Under the pieces are notes generated by a model that was given only the letters and a program-made list of their open reading frames with translations, did not search any database and was not told where the DNA came from. The position numbers were made by a program, and so were the translations under genes. From contig JAICUZ010000075.1 of the NCBI GenBank assembly GCA_025935595.1, positions 1 through 10,129 on the forward strand: 10,129 nucleotides of DNA, given 5' to 3'. The stretch comes from Burkholderiales bacterium (GTDB lineage Bacteria; Actinomycetota; Thermoleophilia; Gaiellales; Gaiellaceae). Below, one piece after another: positions 4,933 to 10,129 of the stretch (the first letter of the stretch is position 1; each line of letters begins with the position of its first letter).

Positions 4933-5557
4933 TGGCGTAGGGCGGGAGCGTCACCACGACCCGAGTGCCCGGCTCCTCCGCGTCGACCGTGATCGAGCCG
5001 TGGAGCTGCTTCACCCGCTCCTCGATCCCTTCCAGCGAACGCCGGCGCCGTTCCGGTTCGGCGTCGTCGGCGACGATCGTCTCGATCCCGCCGCCGTCGA
5101 GCGCCTTCATCCCGACCTCGATCCGGGTGAGCGGCCCGCGCCGGACCGCCTGGTCGAGCAGCTCGCGCACGATCGTGTAGAGCGCGACCTGGGCCGTGTT
5201 GCCGACCCGCTCGGAGTCGCCGAGGTCAAGGTCGATGCGGATCTGGTTGGACGTGCCGATCTGCTCCGCCAGCGCCTCCAGCGCCGGCCCGAAGCCCTGG
5301 TCGCGGAGCACGACAGGCTCGAGCGCGAACGACAGGTCACGCAGCTCGCGGATCGTGCTGCGCTGCCGGTCGAGCGTCGAGCGGAGCACGTCGCGTGCGT
5401 CGTCGAGCTTGCCGGTCTCGATCGCGTGCAGCGCGGCGTCGAGCATGAGCGCGATCCCGGAGAGGTTCTGGACGGGGCCGTCGTGCAGGAAGAGCGCGAT
5501 GCGCCGCCGCTCGTCCTGTTCGGCCGCGATCAGGCGGTCGAGCCCGTCGTCGCTCAA
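4922..5557 (-). CDS. Cytoplasmic histidine kinase, HisKA_3 type, with degenerate ATPase domain
   Basis: Protein of 211 residues starting at TTG 5557, which overlaps the response-regulator stop (TTGA). The HisKA_3 dimerisation region has the phospho-acceptor H25 in ERRRIALFLHDGPVQNLSG, typical of the NarX/DesK group. The ATPase region spans about 90-207. Its N-box reads RELLDQAVRRG (130-140), where the key Asn is replaced by Asp/Gln, and the G1 box DxGxGF is replaced by DDAEPERRR (164-172), with no glycine pair. The G2 remnant is LEGIEERVKQLHG and the end GTRVVVTLPP is canonical. There is no sensor or transmembrane domain. It may have weak or no autokinase activity and may act as a phosphatase or scaffold for the adjacent regulator. 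The TTG is the earliest start in frame and begins just before the conserved helix. Confidence 0.87.
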   Translation of the reverse strand: MSDDGLDRLIAAEQDERRRIALFLHDGPVQNLSGIALMLDAALHAIETGKLDDARDVLRSTLDRQRSTIRELRDLSFALEPVVLRDQGFGPALEALAEQIGTSNQIRIDLDLGDSERVGNTAQVALYTIVRELLDQAVRRGPLTRIEVGMKALDGGGIETIVADDAEPERRRRSLEGIEERVKQLHGSITVDAEEPGTRVVVTLPPYATRR

Positions 5558-6177
5558 TCGATGATCGCCTCACGCAGCGCGATCGCAACCGCGTGCGTGC
5601 GCGTGTCCGCTTCGAGCTTGGTGAGGATGTGCCGCACGTGGCTCTTGACCGTCTCCTGGGAGATGAAGAGGCGCTGCGCGACGTCGGCGTTCGACATGCC
5701 GTCGGCGAGGAGCTGGAGGATCTCCCGCTCCCGCGTCGTCAGCATGTCCGTCTGGTCCTTGCCGGCGAGGAACGCCGGCATCAGCGCCGGATCGACGTAA
5801 CCCTCGCCCTGCGCGACCTTCTCGATCGCGCGGACGAGCGTCTGGTGCGGGGCCTCCTTGAGGATGGAGCCCTTGGCGCCGCTCTCGAGGCCGCGGCCGA
5901 GCAGCGAGCGCTCGGAGTAGGCGGTGAAGATGAGCACCTTCGACTCGGGCACCTTCTCCGTCATCAGCTTCGTCGCCTCGAGCCCGTCCATGCCGGGCAT
6001 CCGGACATCCATGATCACGACGTCCGGCTTGCGCCGTTCGGCCAGCTCCACGGCCGAGGCTCCGTCGGCTGCCTCGCCGACCACCCTGATGTGAGGCGCG
6101 CGGGAGAGGGAGAGGCGAAGCCCCTCGCGCACGACCTCATGGTCGTCGACGATCAGCGTCGTGATCTCATCTGTCAT
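5554..6177 (-). CDS. NarL/FixJ-type response regulator with LuxR helix-turn-helix
   Basis: Protein of 207 residues. The receiver domain is 1-122 with acidic D11/D12, phospho-acceptor D57 in VVIMDVRMPG, T85 in VLIFTAY and K107 in GSILKEA. All catalytic residues are present, in contrast to the partner kinase. The LuxR-type DNA-binding domain, about 145-205, has LTTREREILQLLADGMSNADVAQRL and the recognition helix SQETVKSHVRHILTKL. It should bind DNA as a phosphorylation-driven dimer. The ATG at 6177 is 12 nt downstream of the radical SAM stop, with AGGA about 10 nt upstream, and the stop overlaps the kinase TTG by 4 bp. It is therefore probably co-transcribed with the radical SAM gene upstream and the kinase downstream. 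Targets are unknown. Confidence 0.94.
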   Translation of the reverse strand: MTDEITTLIVDDHEVVREGLRLSLSRAPHIRVVGEAADGASAVELAERRKPDVVIMDVRMPGMDGLEATKLMTEKVPESKVLIFTAYSERSLLGRGLESGAKGSILKEAPHQTLVRAIEKVAQGEGYVDPALMPAFLAGKDQTDMLTTREREILQLLADGMSNADVAQRLFISQETVKSHVRHILTKLEADTRTHAVAIALREAIID

Positions 6178-6189
6178 CTGGGCTGGATC

Positions 6190-7107
6190 CTATGCCGAAA
6201 GCAGGGAAAGCTGTTCGTCGCGCTCCGGCGGGCGGAGCTTGACGGTCCGGCGGTCGCGGACACCGTGAACCTTCGCCAGCCGACGCACTTCTTCCTTCGC
6301 CGGACGTGCGTCGGCCTGGGGGAGATAGGCGCCGCGGGCGTACAGCCGCTCGTAGCCGGGCAGCAGCTCCGGCCAGTCGCGGGCCAGACACTCGAGGAAA
6401 TACTCGCGCGTGCCCGGCCGCAGGTAGAGCAGGTTCGCCCAGATGCCGCACGCACCCGCTTCGCGGGCCGCGACGATCACTCGTTCGAGCGACGACGGCT
6501 GGTCGGAGAGGCCGGGGAGGAGCGGCGCCATCCCGACGGAGGCGCGGACGCCGTGCGCGACGAGCGCCTTCAGCGCCCGGAGGCGCTGGCGCGGCGGGGC
6601 GGTTCCCGGCTCGGTCGTCCGCCAGACCTCGTCGTCGACGGTCGGCACCGAGAACGTGACGGAGACGTCGGCGCGAGCGGCCGCCTCCGCGAGCAATTCG
6701 GCGTCGCGGACGATGAGCGGGCCGCGCGTGATGATGGCAAACGGGTTCGACGCGTCGCGCAGCACCTCGATGCATGCGCGTGTAAGCCGGTAGCGGCCCT
6801 CCGCCGGCTGGTATGGGTCGGTCGCCGCTCCGATCACGACGTGCTCGCCGGCCCAACTCGCCCGCGCGAGCTCGACGCGCAGGCGGTCTGCGATGTTCAG
6901 CTTCACGCGGATGGACGTGCCGTAACGGTGGTCGGACGGCCGGTCTGCCCGACGCTCGAAGGCGCGGACGTAACAGAACGTGCACCGGTGGACGCAGCCC
7001 ATGTAGGGATTGAGCGACCAGCCGAAGGGCATGCCTTTGACATGGTTCAGCGCGACCTTGCACGGTTCTTCGCGGTACTCGACCCGCACCCGGCCATGAT
7101 AGAACAT
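6190..7107 (-). CDS. Radical SAM protein, Rv2578c / SplB-like
   Basis: Protein of 305 residues. The radical SAM [4Fe-4S] motif is C38-VHR-C42-TF-C45 in NPYMGCVHRCTFCYVRAFE, with further family motifs VVIGAATDPYQPAEG, ITRGPLIVRD, SVTFSVPTVDD and SVGMAPLLPGLSD. This is the layout of the group that includes spore photoproduct lyase-like proteins and mycobacterial Rv2578c. The reaction is unproven here; a DNA-repair role is inferred. The C-terminus ends QLSLLSA, close to the QL[SD]LF sliding-clamp-binding peptide. The ATG at 7107 is preceded by GGAG (7118-7115) with a 7-nt spacer. The start codon lies inside a perfect GAAC-N4-GTTC LexA-type box. It is first in a four-gene minus-strand block and is divergent from the CorC-like gene. 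Confidence 0.9.
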   Translation of the reverse strand: MFYHGRVRVEYREEPCKVALNHVKGMPFGWSLNPYMGCVHRCTFCYVRAFERRADRPSDHRYGTSIRVKLNIADRLRVELARASWAGEHVVIGAATDPYQPAEGRYRLTRACIEVLRDASNPFAIITRGPLIVRDAELLAEAAARADVSVTFSVPTVDDEVWRTTEPGTAPPRQRLRALKALVAHGVRASVGMAPLLPGLSDQPSSLERVIVAAREAGACGIWANLLYLRPGTREYFLECLARDWPELLPGYERLYARGAYLPQADARPAKEEVRRLAKVHGVRDRRTVKLRPPERDEQLSLLSA

Positions 7108-7113
7108 ATGTTC
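7102..7113. promoter_or_regulatory. LexA-type SOS box
   Basis: GAACATATGTTC is a perfect 12-bp palindrome matching the GAAC-N4-GTTC LexA/DinR site of Gram-positive bacteria and actinobacteria. It covers the ATG of the radical SAM gene and lies just upstream of, and possibly overlapping, the -35 region of the rightward promoter whose -10 is at 7133. LexA bound here could block both directions. The match is direct; binding is inference. Confidence 0.7.
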
Positions 7114-7132
7114 GCTCCGTCGCGAGCCCGGC

Positions 7133-7138
7133 TATACT
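7133..7138 (+). promoter_or_regulatory. -10 promoter element for the CorC-like gene
   Basis: TATACT matches the sigma-70/HrdB -10 consensus at five of six positions and stands out in very GC-rich DNA. No strong -35 is seen; GTTCGC at 7110-7115 has a 17-nt spacer. On the minus strand the same spot reads TATAGC (7136-7131) and could be the -10 for the radical SAM gene, making this a compact two-way promoter. Confidence 0.5.
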
Positions 7139-7204
7139 CGTGCGACTGATCCGCGTGGACGACGACCTGCCGCCAAGTACGCGCGCGTCCTCGGGACGCT
7201 CTCT

Positions 7205-8518
7205 ATGACGTTTCTCCTCGAGATGCTGGCGCTCGTCGGCCTCATCCTGCTGAACGCGTTCTTCGTCGCGGCCGAGTACGGCCTCGTCACGTCGCGCCGC
7301 ACGCGGATCCTCGAGCTCGAGCACGAGGGCAACCGCGGAGCGCGGCAGGTTCTGAGGATCACCGGCGACCCGCCCCGCTTCATTGCCGCGATGCAGCTCG
7401 GCGTGACCATGACGAGCCTTGGCATCGGTGCGCTCGGCGAGCAGGTCCTGTCGCGCAAGTTCGACACGGTGATGGCGTCGATCCTCGCCGTGATCCTCGC
7501 GCTGCTGATCGTCACCTACCTGCACGTCGTCGTCGGCGAGCTCGTACCGAAAGGGATCGCCCTCGGCCATCCGGAGCGGACCGCCCTGGCGGTCTCGGCG
7601 CCGGTGCGCGGGTTCTTCACCATCTTCGGGCCGCTCGTCTGGCTCCTACAGGAGTCGTCGGCGGTGATTCTCCGCGCGCTCGGGCTTCAGCCTCCGGGTG
7701 CGGAGCACGAGGCGCACTCCGAGGCGGAGCTCCGCATGCTCCTCTCGTCGTCCGCCGATCAGGGCGAGATCGAGCACGAGGAGCAGGAGATGCTCTACAA
7801 GGTCTTCGACTTCGCCGACAAGGAGGTCTCGGACGTGATGGTGCCGCGGCCGGAGGTGACCGCGATCTCGATCGCGCTCCCGGCGGAGGAGGCGTTGAAG
7901 GCCGTGCTCGAGTCGCCGTACACGCGCTATCCCGTCTACCGCGAGTCGCTCGACGACATCGTCGGTGTCCTGCACATCCGCGACCTGATCGAGGCGTTGC
8001 ACGACCGCGGCATCGTCTCGGTCGACCTCGAGACGATCGTCCGCCCGGCCTACATGGTTCCCGAGACGAAGGACCTGGGTGCGCTTTTGACCGAGTTCCG
8101 CCGGACGAACCAGCACATCGCGATCGTGATCGACGAGTACGGGTCGATGGAGGGGATCGTCACCCTCGAGGACCTCCTCGAGGAGATCGTGGGCGAGATC
8201 GAAGACGAGTTCGACCTGCCGGACGAGACGATCGAGCGCATCGACGACGACACGATCCGCATCGACGGAACGTTCCCGATCGACGACTTCAACGAGCAGT
8301 TCGATTGCGCACTGCCGCAGGAGGACTACCACACGATGGCCGGCTTCGTGTTCGGCGAGCTCGGGCGGACGGCTGCGCCCGGCGACGAGGTCCAGCACGA
8401 CGGTCTGCTCTTCAAAGTCGAATCGGTCGAGGGTCAGCGGATCGACCGCCTGGTCGTCACGTTCCAGCCCTGGCGGCGGCCCGAGCAGCGGGAAGAGGAC
8501 AACGACGCGGCAGCGTAG
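7205..8518 (+). CDS. CNNM/CorC (HlyC-type) CBS-domain membrane protein
   Basis: Protein of 437 residues with the three-part layout of CNNM/CorC transporters, which act in magnesium or other cation homeostasis and are often labelled hemolysin. Residues 1-165 are the DUF21/CNNM membrane domain, with helices near 4-26, 60-80, 88-112 and 130-158 and the motifs NAFFVAAEYGLV, AMQLGVTMTSLGIG and GELVPKGIAL. Residues 212-335 are a CBS pair (MVPRPEV, RYPVYRESLDDIVGVLHIRDL, IVIDEYGSMEGIVTLEDLLE). Residues 348-422 are the CorC_HlyC domain (TMAGFVFGELGR, DGLLFKVESVEGQRIDRLVV). The length is normal. It has a leader of about 60 nt after the TATACT element and a weak ribosome site. It abuts the galactokinase-like gene. 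Specific ion and direction of transport are not decided by sequence. Confidence 0.93.
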   Translation: MTFLLEMLALVGLILLNAFFVAAEYGLVTSRRTRILELEHEGNRGARQVLRITGDPPRFIAAMQLGVTMTSLGIGALGEQVLSRKFDTVMASILAVILALLIVTYLHVVVGELVPKGIALGHPERTALAVSAPVRGFFTIFGPLVWLLQESSAVILRALGLQPPGAEHEAHSEAELRMLLSSSADQGEIEHEEQEMLYKVFDFADKEVSDVMVPRPEVTAISIALPAEEALKAVLESPYTRYPVYRESLDDIVGVLHIRDLIEALHDRGIVSVDLETIVRPAYMVPETKDLGALLTEFRRTNQHIAIVIDEYGSMEGIVTLEDLLEEIVGEIEDEFDLPDETIERIDDDTIRIDGTFPIDDFNEQFDCALPQEDYHTMAGFVFGELGRTAAPGDEVQHDGLLFKVESVEGQRIDRLVVTFQPWRRPEQREEDNDAAA

Positions 8519-9398
8519 GTTTTTCGCGCCCGGGCGCGTCAACCTGATCGGCGAGTACACAGACCTCGTGGGCGGGCTCGCCCTGCCCGCGGCGATCGAG
8601 CTCGGCGTGACGCTGACGATCGAGCCGGCAGAGGAGATGTCGATCATCTCGGCTGAGGCCGATCTGACCGCGTCGGTCTCCGCCGTGGTCGCCGAGCTCG
8701 GCGGCGAGGTTCAGCCGTGTCGCGGCGTGCTCAACTCGACGCTGCCGATCGGCACGGGGCTGTCGTCGTCCGCGGCCGTGCACGTGGTGCTCACGCTTGC
8801 GCTCGGCGGGGTCGAGGGATTCGAGCTCGCGCACGCTGCGCAGCGGGCGGAGCATCGTGCGCTCGGCGTGCCGAGTGGGATCCTCGACCAGGCTGCGTCT
8901 GCACTCGGCCGCGAGGGGCACGCGCTGCTCCTCGACTTCGAGACGCTCGCGTTCGAGCCTGTGCCGCTGCCCGACGAGCTTGCGATCGTCGTCGTCGACT
9001 CCGGCGCCATGCGACGGAACGCGGAGACCGGCTATGCCTCGCGCAAACGGGAGCTCGAGGAGGGGATGCCCTCGCGCCTCCGGCACATCGAGTCCGAAAA
9101 CCGACGCGTCCGTGCCGTGGTCGCGGCCCTGCGCGGGCGCGACTTCGATGCGCTCGGCGTTCTCTTCCGCGAGGGGCACGAGAGCCTTCGGGACGATTTC
9201 GAGGTGACGACCCCGGAGCTCGACCGGCTCGTCGAGCTCGCCTACGCGAGCGGGGCGGTCGCGGCGCGGATGACGGGCGGCGGCTTCGGCGGCGCGATCG
9301 TCGCGCTCGTCGACGTGGGCGACGCGCAGCGTTTCGCCGAACGCATGCCGGGCGCGGCGTGGGTGACGCGGGCGTCGGCCGGCGCCCGCGAGCTGTAA
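8517..9398 (+). CDS. galK: Galactokinase-family GHMP kinase, start codon missing in this sequence
   Basis: GHMP-superfamily sugar kinase, about 293 residues, closest in signature to galactokinase (galactose + ATP to galactose 1-phosphate). The galactokinase signature FAPGRVNLIGEYTDLVGG begins at 8523. The ATP loop is LPIGTGLSSSAA, the catalytic aspartate lies in GVPSGILDQAAS, and motif 3 is ARMTGGGFGGAIVAL near the C-terminus. It is shorter than the 350-390 residues usual for GalK, so another sugar substrate is possible. No ATG, GTG or TTG precedes the signature in this frame; the first, GTG at 8568, falls inside the signature and would delete it. One extra G between 8516 and 8517 would give GTGAGG, a GTG start overlapping the upstream stop as TGA. 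The stated start is therefore the first codon after that presumed GTG. Confidence 0.82.
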   Translation, partial: RFFAPGRVNLIGEYTDLVGGLALPAAIELGVTLTIEPAEEMSIISAEADLTASVSAVVAELGGEVQPCRGVLNSTLPIGTGLSSSAAVHVVLTLALGGVEGFELAHAAQRAEHRALGVPSGILDQAASALGREGHALLLDFETLAFEPVPLPDELAIVVVDSGAMRRNAETGYASRKRELEEGMPSRLRHIESENRRVRAVVAALRGRDFDALGVLFREGHESLRDDFEVTTPELDRLVELAYASGAVAARMTGGGFGGAIVALVDVGDAQRFAERMPGAAWVTRASAGAREL

Positions 9399-9409
9399 GA
9401 CTTCCGGGC

Positions 9410-9592
9410 GTGGGTCCCCTCGAGTCGTATCTCGAAAAGGTCCGCACGGCGGCGTACACGATCACCGACGCCGACGTCCAGGCGGTCAAGGACGCCGGTG
9501 TGAGCGAGGACGAGATCTTCGAGCGCACCGTCGCCGTCGCCGTCGAAGAAGGACGCCGCCGGCTGGCTGCGGCCGATCGGGTGATCGAATGA
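9410..9592 (+). CDS. Small AhpD/carboxymuconolactone-decarboxylase-like helical protein (60 aa)
   Basis: Protein of 60 residues starting at GTG 9410, 11 nt after the kinase stop, and ending in ATGA, which overlaps the start of the AhpD-like gene. The core ITDADVQAVKDAGVSEDEIFERT resembles the C-terminal helix pair found in AhpD-like proteins (T-x-x-D-V-x-x-L/V-x-x-A-G-x-S-x-x-x-I-F/H). It is followed by an alanine-rich, arginine-rich helix AVAVEEGRRRLAAADRVIE. It has no cysteine, so it cannot be a redox enzyme alone. The next gene carries its own copy of this helix pair after its active site, so this is not simply a missing exon of that gene. It may be a partner subunit that oligomerises with it. 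The family link is by pattern only. Confidence 0.66.
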   Translation: MGPLESYLEKVRTAAYTITDADVQAVKDAGVSEDEIFERTVAVAVEEGRRRLAAADRVIE

Positions 9593-10129
9593 GGTTGGAG
9601 ATCCTGAACGGCGACCATGCGCCGCCCGAAGCGCTCGGAGTGGTCAAGACGCTGCTCTACCGGCCGGACCTGTTCGGCGGTTGGTTCTCCGACGAGCTCG
9701 ACGGCGTGATGCGCGGCCCGTCGGAGTGGAGCGCAGGGGAGCGCGAGCTCTTCGCCGGCTTCGCCTCACACCTGAACCAATGCCTGTTCTGACTCAACTC
9801 CCACGGCGCGGTCGCGTCGTACGCGCTCGGTGAGGAAGTCTGGGATGCGGTCAGGGAGGACTGGCGCACGGCGCCGGTCGACGAGCGCCTGCGCGCTGCG
9901 CTCGGATTCATCGAGAAGCAGACGCTGCATCCGGACGAGCTGACGGCCGCTGACGCCGAGGCCGCGTACGCCGCGGGCCTCTCACGGGCAGCACTCCACG
10001 ACGCAGCGCACGTCGCCGCGCTGTTCAACATGATCGTGCGCCTCGCCGACGCGTTCGGCTGGGACGTCCCGGACTGGGACCGGCTGATGCAGCGTGCGCC
10101 CGCGATGCTCGAGGGTGGCTATGCGATGC
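9589..10129 (+). CDS. AhpD-like selenoprotein (CxxU), partial at window end
   Basis: Alkylhydroperoxidase AhpD / carboxymuconolactone decarboxylase family protein, ATG at 9589, running off the window after 180 codons. The active site reads HLNQ-C65-L-F-TGA-L-N-S-H72. This is the C-x2-C-x3-H motif of AhpD with the second cysteine codon replaced by an in-frame TGA at 9790-9792. In Mycobacterium tuberculosis AhpD that position (C133) is the peroxidatic residue, and E53 lies 12 residues before C65, as E118 does before C130. After the TGA the frame is open for 112 codons with family features: SHGAVASYALG, then TAADAEAAYAAGLSRAALHDAAHVAALFN and VRLADAFGW. Read with selenocysteine it is a thiol-peroxidase-like selenoprotein; read conventionally it is a 67-residue stub. 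It is translationally coupled (ATGA) to the 60-aa gene. A nonsense mutation or sequencing error is the alternative. Confidence 0.8.
9790..9792 (+). other. In-frame TGA, probable selenocysteine codon
   Basis: TGA at codon 68 of the AhpD-like gene, exactly at the second cysteine of CxxCxxxH. It is the only stop in this frame between 9589 and 10129. Replacement of a catalytic Cys by TGA with conserved sequence on both sides is the standard signature of Sec recoding. Confidence 0.78.
9802..9832 (+). promoter_or_regulatory. Candidate bacterial SECIS stem-loop
   Basis: Downstream of the TGA, CAC (9802-9804) pairs with GTG (9830-9832). After a 2-nt bulge (9828-9829), GGCGCG (9805-9810) pairs with CGCGCT (9822-9827, including one G-U pair). 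The loop is 9811-9821 and begins G-U. The loop starts 18 nt after the TGA, within the spacing known for bacterial SECIS elements, which also want G in the first two loop positions. Local GC content makes chance hairpins common. Confidence 0.5.

Noticed and set aside
5593..7149. Plus-strand frame of about 518 codons opposite the response regulator and radical SAM genes
   Set aside because: Antisense shadow; the minus-strand proteins carry every expected catalytic motif.
6167..7570. Minus-strand frame of about 467 codons overlapping radical SAM and CorC-like genes
   Set aside because: No recognisable domain and Arg-rich low-complexity composition; conflicts with two well-supported genes.
8568..9398. 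GTG at 8568 as the true galactokinase start
   Set aside because: It lies inside the substrate-binding signature (the Val of TDLVGG) and would remove the GRVNLIGEYTD motif needed for activity.
9589..9792. A complete 67-residue protein ending at TGA 9792
   Set aside because: It would stop inside the conserved CxxCxxxH motif, while family-like sequence continues in the same frame for 112 codons.

Overview
The window is a gene-dense, high-GC (roughly two-thirds G+C) piece of a bacterial chromosome. The gene content suggests an actinobacterium-like lineage, most probably class Thermoleophilia (Gaiellales/Solirubrobacterales relatives). Supporting signs are a 7Fe-8S FdxA-type ferredoxin, an RskA-like zinc-finger anti-sigma factor, a CcdA with the CAAPCIG form of the second cysteine helix, a lysine/alanine-rich histone-tail protein, an Rv2578c/SplB-like radical SAM protein, and GTG/TTG starts with 4-base stop/start overlaps. 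The taxonomy is inference from gene style. There are no rRNA or tRNA genes, insertion sequences or CRISPR arrays, and no gene-free stretch longer than about 135 bp.

Left part (1-2896): the 3' end of a ccdA-type gene, with an apparent one-base deletion, converges on and overlaps a minus-strand DUF309 gene. The DUF309 start codon interlocks head-to-head with that of a small receiver-like gene, which is followed by a 7Fe ferredoxin, an orphan RskA-type anti-sigma factor, and a strongly translated lysine-rich protein built on an 87-bp repeat and closed by a perfect hairpin. Middle (2981-4722): a double-domain VOC/glyoxalase protein is translationally coupled (GTGA) to a compact FAD-dependent reductase.

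Minus-strand block (7107-4723): a radical SAM protein of the SplB/Rv2578c type, a NarL-type response regulator, a cytoplasmic histidine kinase with eroded ATP-binding boxes and a 62-aa protein are packed with gaps of 12, -4 and 10 bp. The block begins at a perfect LexA-type box (GAACATATGTTC) covering the first start codon, so the whole block may be DNA-damage controlled. The divergent promoter drives a CNNM/CorC-type membrane protein.

Right part (7205-10129): CorC-like protein, galactokinase-family GHMP kinase (no usable start codon in the sequence as given), a 60-aa AhpD-like fragment protein, then an AhpD-like gene running off the window. This last gene is the highlight. Its reading frame has one in-frame TGA exactly where the peroxidatic cysteine of the AhpD CxxCxxxH motif belongs (C65-L-F-TGA-L-N-S-H72). 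The frame stays open and family-like for 112 further codons to the window end, and a stem-loop with G at the first loop position lies 18 nt after the TGA. The best reading is a CxxU selenoprotein of the AhpD family; a conventional gene caller would truncate it to 67 residues. Two other one-base lesions in the window (ccdA, galactokinase start) mean that sequencing error must be excluded.
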